Part shown: positions 52,496 through 62,580 of the stretch, one piece after another
Layout: each line of letters starts with the position of its first letter
Numbering within the stretch: position 1 is the first letter of the stretch
Origin: Gracilaria gracilis
Taxonomy: Eukaryota > Rhodophyta > Florideophyceae > Gracilariales > Gracilariaceae
Assembly: GCA_030374805.1 (NCBI GenBank)
Contig: JARGSG010000018.1
Coordinates: 496,001 to 560,000 of the forward strand
DNA: 64,000 bases
Direction of reading: 5' to 3'
Made by a program: the position numbers and the translations under genes
The notes under the pieces: generated by a model
The model's input: the letters and a program-made list of their open reading frames with translations, nothing else
Database searches by the model: none
What the model was told of the DNA's origin: nothing

Positions 52496-54697
52496 CTACG
52501 CTTCCCCCCGGTCGTTTTCCTGGTGAGGAGCAGGCTCTTCGACCAGCATAGTGGCCTGTGTCGGTCGTGGTGAGTACGGCTGGCGAGGCTGTCCGCCCTG
52601 GCGATATCCTACATTGTCCTTCGGGGTATCAGTTTTCCGTCCGGTCTGGTAGGCACTGTAATAGCCTTCCTCGCGGCGTTGCTGATAATTAGCCTCCCGT
52701 ATGGCCAGCAGCTTCTCCTTTAGGTCCAGCGGGAGCAACTGACAGCAGTTGAGCTCCCGCGAAAGGCAAATCCGACACGATCTAACTGGTGCCTGCCCCT
52801 GGGGTTGCTGTATCCTGGAGCTGGCAGGACTGGGATTAGACCGAACGGACTGAGCCGGAGTTGAAGCCGAGGGCGTAGTGGGAGGCGAGGGCATGGAAAA
52901 CGGGCGGGACACCGCGAGGACATGTTCCTCGTCTTCATCCGATAAGGAATAGATCGATTTCGACGGAGTACCGATACTGTGAACCTTCCGGGCGGTACGA
53001 GAGGACTCTTTCCGAGCGGTTGGTTTTTGCGTATTGACCCAAACGGACTGTCGACGTGAGGCACGGTGAGTGTCTCCGTACGATTTCGCATAGCGGGCAA
53101 GCGCATCGTATCCGATATTGGAATGCGAGGTGAGGTGATTCCTCACCTTTGACCGTATGGCAGCAAGGAGACCTTCCACGAAGACCCCCTTTAAGTTCCG
53201 ATCGGTAAAGAAGTTCCCACAGCGGAGCGCTTTCGTCCAGAGCTTCGGGGCGAACTGCGTTTCGGACATGCCAGACGCCTGGCGGTAGAGGGTAACATCT
53301 GCGGCCGCGTCGGCAATGATTTCATCCGTTGCGTACGTGGTCAATAAGAAATTGACTACATCTTCGTACGTATGGAGAGACTCATCCCGAGTACGGTCAA
53401 CAGCTCCAGACTCACCTTCGAGTCCAGACTGAACCAGAGCGTGCACCGGTCCGGTCAGGTAAAACTGGAAACAACAGAAGGCTGCCCCCCAGTGAGTCCG
53501 TTATGGTTGCAGGCGGTTTTAAACCGCTATAAGAAATTGAGAACCGATATCGGATCTGTCACGGAAAAGGAATGACCCTTCATCTGGACATTCAATTTCT
53601 TTTGGTAGCGCGCAATCTTGCGCGCAACCCGCGAATTGTACGTCTGGCTCTTCCTGAGCAACCTGTACGTACGGTAGTTTATCACTTTGGCGAACTTCTC
53701 GTTCAAGGGCCTGATGCGTTTTAGCATCAACCTGTCCGAACGGGAACGATACCGATCGGACTTCCCCCTCCGTCGAGGGCCGCGGGAGTGTCGGTCGACT
53801 TCCGAATCCGTGCGGTCGTCATCCGACGATGACTCCGAAGAGTCCGAATCCGTTCTGGCTGATCGTCGCCTTCTCTGGCGGCGGCGATCTTTCCGTTTAC
53901 GGGGCGCGTCATCCGAATCGGAACTTCCGCTCGGTCTACTGCCTCTGCGGCGGCGATTCCTCCTCTCGTCGGAGGAATCTCCTGAGCTTCCGTTTGGATC
54001 GTACTGCGGGTTTACTGGCGGGAGATACACTCCGGTCGGACCCCTCGTTGGGCCCTTCTTCAGTTCCGATCGGTGTTGCCTCTCGCCGCTAGTGGGGGCA
54101 TTGTCCGTACGGTCAATAAAAGATTTGGTTGGGTGGGTTGGGAGCCGAACTACCAGTGCGGCCAGTGTACTGTTCAGAGCTGACGTTGCAGGTTCCGAAC
54201 GGTGTGTCTTCAGGATATTCCTGACCATATCGTGTACAATCGGTGGAATATCCTGGTGCAGAAGCACCGGGATTCGGTCCTTGAGGTACGTCTCCACGGC
54301 CATGGGGACGGGGACCTCAATTTCCGTTCGGAGACTCTGCAGGGCATAGGGAGCGATCCCTGCCCAGAGTTCCCGTGCGGTGGTCCGTTCAGTAAGGAGC
54401 GGCGGCGCGGGGCCAGCTTCGCCCCGCGGCGTCTTCTCCGTTCCGGGAAAGGGGACGAGGGCAGTTGCCTCGTCCTCGTTCCGTGCGGACTTTGACCTGT
54501 TACGTGCAGACCCGTCACGGATCATCCGTCCGAATTCCTGTGACGGCGTCACATAGGCCCTCGCGTTGCTTCGGGTGCTTCCGGCTGCCTACCGAAGCGG
54601 CATCCGAAGCGGCGCAAATTGCGACCGGTACGGACTTTGCGGAGTCTTTTTCGACCAAAGACCCTTCATCTATTTCTCCGTGCGGACGATGACTCAT
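52496..54697 (-). pseudogene. Gag of the old chromovirus
   Basis: MSHRPHGEIDEGSLVEKDSA starts at ATG 54697 and a frame change near 54550 leads into a 340-residue Ser/Arg/Asp-rich segment (RRRRGSRPSGSSDSDDAPRKRKDRRRQRRRR). Then FSVTDPISVLNFL, TAG 53527-53529, a six-G run (53485-53490) with another shift, and the capsid core FCCFQFYLTGPVHALVQSG ... VVNFLLTTYATDEIIAD ... NLKGVFVEGLLAAIRSKVR, a Retrotrans_gag pattern. A CRICLSREL motif stands where a zinc knuckle would be. The SR-like N-terminal extension is unusual for a chromovirus Gag. The gag stop is TAG 52496-52498. Confidence 0.75.
52504..52509 (-). promoter_or_regulatory. Candidate -1 frameshift site between gag and pol
   Basis: Six G (coding strand) lie two codons before the gag stop. 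A -1 shift there leads directly into the open protease frame (GSVEASPPPQRPS...). Ty3/gypsy elements often use -1 or +1 shifting at this junction. The heptamer is not a perfect slippery site. Confidence 0.4.
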
Positions 54698-55003
54698 ACT
54701 GTACGTATCGGTTCCACGATCGGTTCTGCTCCTCCGTACGGTCTCGAATTCCACTTCAAGGTCGGGAGATCAATGTGGTATAATGCACAAAAAGGAGAGA
54801 GTCCGAAGCGGTCTTGAGACGAGAGCGGCGGCAGCGTACAGTCTTGTGAGTGTAATGAATCCGAATGGAGAGAAGGGGCGGAAGCACCGGACGGTCGAGG
54901 GGAGAGTAGACGGTCGGTATCACCAGGCACGTACAGGAACGTGCGAAAGGGTACGAACGGTCTGAGAAACCCAATAAATAAGTAGCCGTGCGGTCTATCG
55001 CGA

Positions 55004-55609
55004 GTGCAGACTAACAAAGAAGACCTTCGGCAGAAGATGCTTGTGGTTTACGATTGGGGCCCTCGGAGATCCGAGCTACGACTAAATATCGGGTCTGGGC
55101 CCCGTACTGACTACTGTACGATCGGTCTAATTTGCACTTTCACCATCCAGCACCACACAACTTGTATACGTGTCCAACTCGTACTGATTTCTGAATGGAA
55201 AGCAGCCCGCACAATGACAAAACGGTTGTCTCTTGACATTCTTTTGCCAGGTGGATTTGCGGCTGGGGAGTTTTCCGTTCGTGCAGAAGAGACTGGAAAG
55301 TTCTTGGTTCTTTTGGTGTGCTGGCCAACGGCTCTTTTACATGTTGAAACTCTATACAAAAACTAGTTACATCACTTGAACGTTTTGCATAAAATGGAGC
55401 CATATCATCATAAACTTTTGGGCTTCGAAGCGGCATTGAAAGGGAAAAGGAAACAAGCCTCTGATGTCGTGGAGTCCATCCCTTATATTCCACTTCTATT
55501 TAGGGTGGAAACGCATTTTGACGGAAAGTATCACTTAGGGTGGAAAGATGGATCGCAAAGAATTGTCTACTTGGACCTTAAAGCTGTAGTGAAAGGTTAT
55601 GCTGTCTGA
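55004..55609 (+). pseudogene. Unknown coding remnant with one in-frame TAG
   Basis: The same frame carries MTKRLSLDILLPGGFAAGEF and EETGKFLVLLVCWPTALLH, then TAG at 55364-55366. It continues HHLNVLHKMEPYHHKLLGFE and ETHFDGKYHLGWKDGSQRIVYLD to TGA 55609. The amino-acid pattern is protein-like, but I do not recognise it. It starts where the CCGNNCGG signal ends, so the large element may have inserted into it. Confidence 0.4.
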
Positions 55610-55950
55610 ATGAAGGCAGGGGCATTTGGGCTGATTTAAAGCTTCATTACAAAATTGACGTAACTTTCAGAATTTCTATTCTAAACACAATACTCCTTTG
55701 ATGTTTTCAAAGTAAATTTATATCTTTATCCTTTTTCTTGTCAAGTCTTGTCGGGAGAATAGGACATAAGTGCCAATTTGTTCATTTCCCGCAGCTCCCA
55801 GTAATTACATTTCCCATTTTTTGTCAGTTGTAACGTCTGCACAGTCCGGTAGATGTCGAAGGCGTTATTGACCTCTTAAGATGTTGGTTTTCCCGTGCCA
55901 CCAAAAGTGGATACGCCTCTAGCTTTCATAACAATTTCTTAAACTCGACA

Positions 55951-56184
55951 GAACTAGCGTACTCCAGTGCAGAAAGACAAAACGAACTGGAGTACGATAG
56001 TTTCGTGTTGATTCGAGTGGTTCTACATGTAAATATTTGCAGACCAATAGGCGATATATAACGCTTTTGGCGCTATATATCGCCTCTTAAGACGCCTGTA
56101 TTTTTGTCTAGAATAACCAGAATCCAAACGAGACTGGCGTTCTCCAGTTTGCCCTCTCCATCGGCACTGGAGTACGCTAGTTTC
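55951..56184. repeat. Four inverted copies of a TAGCGTACTCCAGT unit around an AT hairpin
   Basis: GAACTAGCGTACTCCAGT (55951-55968) is followed by its near complement ACTGGAGTACGATAGTTT (55986-56003). A second such pair, more diverged on its left arm, lies at 56129-56148 and 56166-56183. Between the two pairs, AGGCGATATATA (56049-56060) and TATATATCGCCT (56074-56085) form another perfect inversion. The nested symmetry suggests a foldback element. Confidence 0.7.
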
Positions 56185-56199
56185 ATTCAGTTTGCACAT

Positions 56200-57708
56200 T
56201 AACTGCAAAACTTATAGGCAAACCATATTGGAGATGTTGCGGGAAATGTTCCTTTTCTCGCAACAGGTTGAACATATTTGGCTGAACAAGGTCTGTCACT
56301 GACGGAAAATAGAGAAATACAGTACAGGAGCATACACGCAATAGTGCCACTCCGTGTTACAGCGACACAGTTGGCACTAATTAGAAGGTGGCAATGTTCA
56401 ATGAAGAAGAAAGCGAGCAAAATAAACTTGTCTACGAGTACTCAGTTATCAGCGTTTGGCGCTGAGCACCTCTTTTTCCCTTTCACTTTGCAGAGAGCAA
56501 TGCTGATTTCGCTTTTTGTAGGTGGTCTATTGGGTCACTGACGTTGCATACGCACACGCACCCATCCTACCCTCCCCACCCGCATTCTTCGACATCAAAA
56601 AATTTATTGGGGACCGAAAACATTGTTATCATTATCTCGTGACATGCCCGCTTCCCGCGTCACACGTTACCTATTACCTTTTGGGTTGAATACTGTGCAA
56701 GGTGGCAAGCTTGGACAACTGCCGAGCCCAAACCTGATTGAATTCATGCATAACTCCGGTCTTACTCGCCTCGAAAGTCACTGGACTCTCTTACGTGCAC
56801 CACTGCTGCCAAACCATGTCAGACAGTCTCACTGACACCTCAGCTAAGCACGTGTACACGTAACAAATTACAAGCAACCCGCCACTGGGCGCAACCCTAA
56901 CTAAGTTAGGTCTACGCCGTAGACTCTACTATCCAGCAGTACACGTTTCGCGCCATACAAAGTTGTTGTTGACTAGGGTAAGGTTCATAAAAATGCGCCA
57001 ACGAAACTCTCCACTGCGCTCCTCACCAAGCGCCAGCACTCTCCCCAACGCACCTTTAACTATTTGTACATCTTCCGCACATTCATATAGTTAGGCGCGT
57101 CGCTCTCTTGCCGGCTTCTCCCTTTAACAAACGCACGCCTTCCATTCAAAAGCCGTACGTTTGCCGTACCTCCACATGTTCTCGCTGCTGGCTTCACCAT
57201 ATACTACTCCGAATCCCCCCGTGCTGTCTGTTGCATCTGTTCTTCGTCGTTCAGCCAAAACGGTGCAGTTCGGGTTTTTAACCCCCGAGTGCCGTCACAA
57301 CCCTGCTGCCTCCACCCGACTAAGGCTTTTTATCTTTTCGAGAGTCTTTCTCGCCTCCGTTTGTCTTGTATCGCTGTCGTTCGCCGCCTACAATTCGAAG
57401 CGCATGCGTCACGTTTTGCGCACACACAGGCAGGGCTACGCTGCATCGGTTGCTGCGAGCGGACTTTCCACAACAAATCCTCCGCTACCGCTTAATTCGC
57501 TTTACCTGAATTCTACAAAGTACATCGCAACACCGACGGTCGGTCGTTGCCGCGTTTTAGACGGTGCGAACCAGGTGGGGATCCAAACCGCTGACAGCAG
57601 CTTCAGATTGGATTTCTGGCCGTTTCTAATATTTCTACACCGCAGGTTTCGCAAAGTTCTCTCCCCACCTCATCGGAACAACGAGCCGGAAGGAAGAAGA
57701 GTTGGTGG
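56200..57708. other. Non-coding stretch before the hAT transposase
   Basis: Only short ORFs are seen, including plus-strand 57161-57847, which overlaps the hAT start in another frame and has a hydrophobic stretch near residue 65, probably by chance. The sequence from 56900 on may hold the hAT 5' end; no CAGxG-type inverted repeat paired with the right side was found. Confidence 0.4.
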
Positions 57709-59974
57709 ATGCTGGATTGCTTCGCGCTGGAGCAATGCTCTGATTCCACGCCCACGAACCCACGCAACCGCACACTATGCATTTACTGCGGCTTCACGTC
57801 CTACGCCGCTACTCCGAACGCCACACAGCTTGGGAAGCATCTCTTGAAATGCTCCAAGACTCCAAAGGATGTCAAGCTACTCCTTATTGGAGAAAAAGCG
57901 TTTTCCAAATACCATAGGGAAGCAAGTAGCTCCCTGTGCTTTGGAGTCCCACAAACCCCACTCCAGTCCCGTAAGCGACAAAAGTTAAAAGACAGTCGTG
58001 GTTCTGATGAAACGCAGAAGCCTGGAGGGAATGGGAAGAGCAGTGAGGCAAAGATGGCCGAGAGTGAGGACAGTATGGACTCTTATAATTGTCGCACAAT
58101 CTTAAACGATCTTCTGACGCGGCTTATTGTGAACCATATGCTACCGTTTTCTGTTTTGACGCGGCAGGAGGGTAAGAATGAACTTTTCGAGATTGTCAAA
58201 CTGTTACGGCCAGCAATGGCAGAACAATTTCCAACGCCAGCAAGATTCTCTCGTAATAATCTTGATGCATACTATAATCGGATGCTCACCCGTGTCAAAA
58301 GTTCAATTGCGCTGTCTTTCTCGAAGGGTTATGGAACTCTAATATTCGATGGCTGGACGGATATTAACTCTAAGAGTGTGGTCAACGTTCTGTTATCCAT
58401 CACAGGAATTGAGCGCACAGGACGAACCTACTTTTTACGGTCAATCTACACTGGGTCTGAGCGTGTTGGGGCGGAGTTTTATGCGAAAATCGTCACCAGC
58501 GTCATGGTAGAGTTCGGGGATATGCAGAAGATTTGCGCTGTTACAAGTGACAACACAAGTGCATGCGTCAAGGGCAAAGAATTAATTTCCGCTCAGTACA
58601 ACTTTATACAACCCTGCCAGGATCAGACACACTTGGCAAATCTTTTAATGGAAGATATCGGTAAGCTTCCTTGGATTGCAGACGTTCTGAAGACTTTTAC
58701 TACAATTGTGACCGACCTTCGAAATCGACCAAAGCTTTACAATCGCTTTAAAGAATTGCGGGACAGCCACAACATTGCCCTCCGCAACAGTGGTTATTTA
58801 GCCACTTCAGAAGAGGTCGATGACTACGGACGCGTTCTGCCGCCAAAAACCGCGGTTCTACCTGTCAAAATGGCGTCCACCCGTTTTGCTAGTTCCGAGG
58901 CCATGCTGAAGTCGTTTTTGCGCGGAAAGGAAGTGTATAAAGCGTTAGTCGAATGCCATGATTTTGCTGCTAATCTCTATGGCGCACGCAGTGGTTCATG
59001 TCGTTCTCTCTTTGTCTACTCCGTTCAGGATGAGTCTTTGTATAGGACGTGTTCTGATGTTTACCATATTTTACGGATTGTCCGTCAATATCTACGCATC
59101 TTTGATGACGAAGGTTCTTCGATTTCTGAAGTATATCCGGCAACCGTCGAGTTGAAGAACCTTCTTTTACAACTGCCGAAAACAGATTACTTCACCCGAG
59201 CGAGAAAAAAGAGCGTTCTACACATTTATCGCCGCAGAGTTGAGGGCACAAACCGAAGGATTCCACTTGTTAAATATATTCACTATGTAGCTTTTTCTCT
59301 GGATGTTCGAAGTGCTGGTGCAAACGTGCATCATTTCAATTCTTATGTGCTGAAATCCATTCGCTGGTTTGTAAGCTCTGATGCATTTCCCGCTGCAGAA
59401 AAAATTGGAAAGCAAAGGTGGCGAGGAGGCCGCAGTACATGGTTTATTCGAGGACTACAAGTTGACCCGATTAATGTGGTCAAGTTGTCCTGGTGACGAG
59501 AATGAGCGCGATGTGTTGTTGGCGTACAGCAATATATCTATTGTATATTGGATTGAGATGAGAAACAAGCCACTACTACGTGCATTTGCAGTTAGGATTC
59601 TCTCCATCAGTCCCTCTTCCTCGAGTGTTGAGAGAAGTTTCAGCATTCAAGGGCGCATAAAGACGCCAATAAGAAACCGACTGCATCCTGACAAAGTAAA
59701 GAAGCTTATGTTCTGTGCTTGCAACCATTTGTTGTTGTCCCCAAGAACTGTTCGTAGTCGCAAGAAGCAGTGGAAGTACCTTCCGAGTATTAATTCTGAT
59801 TCGGAAGAGGGTAATGGTGGGCTCAGCATTCCAGAGGCATCTTTTTTTGGGGCGGGAGAAGTTTCGGACGATGAGGAGCAAGACGGCGATGGAGAAGCAA
59901 ACTGGGAGGATGTGAACGATGCCACAATGGCTTTTCTAGATATTGCAGAGCTAGACGAGCTCCTTGCCACATAA
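57709..59974 (+). pseudogene. hAT transposase, one frameshift at an A6 run
   Basis: ATG 57709 begins a protein with a BED-type zinc finger (C24, C27, H44, C48) and a linker rich in Lys, Ser and Glu. A DUF659-type catalytic region follows (YGTLIFDGWTDINSKSVVN, FYAKIVTSVMVEFGDMQKICAVTSDNTSACVKG, QPCQDQTHLANLLMEDIGKLPW). A run of six A at 59399-59404 shifts the frame. The other frame carries the hAT dimerisation domain (YWIEMRNKPLLRAFAVRIL, SSSSVERSFSIQGRIKTPIRNRL) and an acidic tail to TAA 59974. Joined, the length would be about 755 residues, normal for this superfamily. Apart from one indel the gene looks whole, so it decayed recently or the indel is a sequencing error. Confidence 0.88.
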
Positions 59975-60046
59975 AGATTATTGTACCGCATTCCTTGAGA
60001 CTACTTCAATTTTGAAACTCTCTTCTTCTTCTTCTTTGGTCCGAGG

Positions 60047-60478
60047 TCAGGGGACACCATTTCCTTTGCCAAATATCGAACAGCCTGGATTGGAATGGCA
60101 TTCAATCGAGTCAAAATTTTCTTTCTCTATCTGTCTTCTATACCGGTACAACTTCCTGTAGTGAACCTTCTAACCATTCTCATCCAACTCCAGGGAACTA
60201 GCAGCAGCTCGCACACAACACGCATCCAAAACATTCCTCGTGGATCTTGACACCACTTCCCACCGAATCTCATTAAGCATTCCGACGAGCACCTTGTCAT
60301 TCTGTCGATGAACTTCGTGTAGACAATACGTTTTTGTTATGCCACTTTTCCAAGCCGTTGCTTCAAATGAGAAGTATTTTTCATTCAAGAGCTGGTGACG
60401 GTAGTAAGAGTAACTAACATAAGGCAGTTGAAAGAAATCCCCGCAAAACAATCACCTGCAATCCACCGAACAACGGTG
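60047..60478 (-). pseudogene. PIF1-family DNA helicase fragment
   Basis: The minus strand reads FGGLQVIV, then after a one-base shift FCGDFFQLPYVS (Walker B region of PIF1 helicases), FEATAWKSGITKTYCLHEVHRQNDKVLVGMLNEIRW (motif III and the RQxD...LNxIR block), TAG 60170-60172, then YRKLYRYRRQIEKENF, matching the TxLyxxxxxVxxxN stretch, and TGA 60047-60049. Only the middle third of the family is present. It abuts the hAT transposase end. It may come from a host gene or a Helitron; no Rep domain is seen. Confidence 0.7.
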
Positions 60479-60818
60479 GTCTCGAATGGTTATATTCATG
60501 ACCTGAGAGGCAGGGGTTATTTATCTATGACCGTCCTCGAGAACACTTTATATCTTGATCACCGTCCCATGCGCACGCATGAGTTCAATTTTGTCAAAGA
60601 GGAAAGATTCGATCACGAAGAGCACGTCTTCTGAGTGTTCCTTCTGTATCCCTTTACTGCTGGGCCAGAAGGAGGTCTAGCTCTTTTATCTTCTTCCATG
60701 GGCATGCACAATACCGAGTCATGCACAATGCCGAGGTATTTGAAGCATGCTACGCATTCTTTCGTCGTACCAGGCCATTCTTTCAGTACGTGAAGCAATC
60801 CAAACGCAGTTTTGGCAT

Positions 60819-61283
60819 TCAAATGTGCCTTCGTCCCGGTGCAACTAATTCTTCGTCAGCCGCCGCAAGCCAACTGTGAGCACCACAGACACGACCAACA
60901 TGGACCCCATGATTCTCAACAAGCGCGGCTTCTCGTCCAATATCCACATGCTTAAAAGGTACGCGAGCGCACTTGAAGTTGTTCGTAATGATACCTTCCC
61001 CAGCCTTGCACAACTGAAACCCTTTGTTCATGCAGCACTGCGCGACGAATTCTCCCAAAGAGCCAATGATTACAACTAAAACACCTTTGTGGTTATGTGC
61101 GATTTGATGAAGGGCTTCTCTATCACCATAGAACGCAGTAATAGGAACCTCGACTGCCCCGAGGGCAAAGACTGAAATCATGAAGTGCACGCTCGTGTCC
61201 ATGCCACACAGATGCAGTTCTACCAAGGGTATTGCCACATGACTTTGGCTTTTTTGCTGGCCCCAAAACTTTTTCATCATCAT
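60819..61283 (-). CDS. Hypothetical ORF, unrecognised
   Basis: ATG 61283 to a stop at 60819 gives 154 residues with an alternating hydrophobic pattern (VFALGAVEVPITAFYGD, GVLVVIIGSLGEFVAQCC) that could be alpha/beta. It may be a genuine gene or a fragment, because protein-like sequence continues in another frame to 60613 (NAKTAFGLLHVLKEWPGTT). I recognise no family and see no promoter. It could also be part of the mobile element that brought the PIF1 fragment. Confidence 0.25.
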   Translation of the reverse strand: MMMKKFWGQQKSQSHVAIPLVELHLCGMDTSVHFMISVFALGAVEVPITAFYGDREALHQIAHNHKGVLVVIIGSLGEFVAQCCMNKGFQLCKAGEGIITNNFKCARVPFKHVDIGREAALVENHGVHVGRVCGAHSWLAAADEELVAPGRRHI

Positions 61284-61599
61284 TCCCGCGAAAAGATTGC
61301 ATATAAGTTGTCAGAGCTCCGGTTTGGCCGTGTCTTATCGCTGAGGGGAAAAATCAATAGCGCCACGGGGAATTACAGCACTAGGTCTGGACAATTTTTC
61401 TTACCGCCGAAGTGGCCCCTCAATTCTGTCATTCCGTGTGGTGGTGGTTACATCAAAGCACGTCAACCACCTGGACATAAATCCCCACACGTGTATTGGA
61501 CAGGTCAATGGCAGGAAGGTGCGGGAAGCTGTCATATCAGGACACAGTATTTGGTTGATATGGAATTGAGCTGAGTGTTTGTCTTCGTCTTACAGTACA

Positions 61600-62580
61600 C
61601 TTGTCACGTAGTTTTAACTTGCGCTTAAAAACACCAAGCAATATTACGATATTTAAAGACAGTTTTGAAAGCATGTTCCATGTGCTTCTTTGTCAACCGT
61701 GACATCCTCTGTCAGGTTTGAGCGGTGATTGTTGCTTGTGTGGGTGTAATGCCCTCTTATGTTGAATGTATTTCCAAAAGTATTAAGTTGATCTAGTAAA
61801 CGTGAAATATGTTGAAGACATATACGCTTTATGACCAATATGTTACAGGCCATAATTTTACAGCCTGTGGTTCTTTGTTTTCTACTGATTCAGATGTTGT
61901 AGTACAACGGGACACCTGTGTTATGCCGAGCTTTCAACTCATAGTGCTGGCGCAAACGAAAGATATAAATGTTGTAAAATACACATATATACCCTAAATG
62001 TGCATATACGCTTGATACAATTTCATATTGTAGGGTATACGGTGCTAAATTTATTCCAGATCGTAGTCGAAGTCAGAGAACTATTTGTTGTTCACAATAT
62101 AGCTGAAAACTGTCAAAGAAACGGGTTGCAATCTTAAGATATGAGAGTAGCTAGTTTTATGTTACGGTGTATATGTTGCCATCTTGAAATATGTGCAATG
62201 TGTTGCACACATTCTGAGAGTACAGCACAACTTCAGGCTACTTAGCCTGAATTCGTGGTACAAATCTCTCTACAAAGTACTGTACAGTCACATTGTAACT
62301 CAAAAGCATTTGGGAGAATCCCTTAAGTGACTTAGTTTATTTTAGTGAAGCAGTATTACAACAAGTTAAAAACAATGTTTTTCATTCAGAGCGTTTGAAA
62401 GCAACAGTTTTCAAGCAGCGTCACGCAAAGAAATCTTTAATATTTACCCCTCACCTGGCCAATATTGGCCATTTCCCGCAGCTTCCAGGCTGTCAGTCGA
62501 TTGGGTCGGCTTTTATACCTGACTGTTCAGGGGTGCACACTGGTGGTCTGTGGTTCGATTCCAGGACAAGGCTTTAGTGG
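61600..62580. other. AT-rich non-coding stretch
   Basis: Only short ORFs and simple AT-rich sequence are visible. GGTTCGATTCC near 62550 resembles a tRNA B box but does not fit a cloverleaf. Confidence 0.5.

Larger units (their letters stand above)
44629..55000. mobile_element. About 10.4-kb foreign-looking element dense in CCGNNCGG
   Basis: From about 44.75 to 54.99 kb the palindrome CCGNNCGG (CCGTTCGG, CCGTACGG, CCGAACGG, CCGATCGG, CCGAGCGG and others) occurs about 50 times by eye, roughly every 200 bp; about 2-3 are expected by chance. It is almost absent elsewhere in the window. The interval contains an old chromovirus on the minus strand (48.3-54.7 kb) and an unrecognised decayed gene on the plus strand (44.6-48.06 kb). 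It also includes non-coding ends. Long matching LTRs were not found, so the borders are set by composition only. Many related near-matches (CCGNNNCGG, CGGAC, CCGAA) add to the signal. Confidence 0.7.

Noticed and set aside
44500..55130. Long LTRs or terminal inverted repeats bounding the octamer-rich element
   Set aside because: Reading both ends in both orientations gave no convincing match, so borders are set by composition only.
57161..57847. 228-codon ORF before the hAT gene
   Set aside because: It overlaps the hAT start in another frame, has no domain and an irregular composition.
62540..62575. B-box-like GGTTCGATTCC suggesting a tRNA gene
   Set aside because: The T-stem does not pair well and no A box or cloverleaf of the right length lies upstream.
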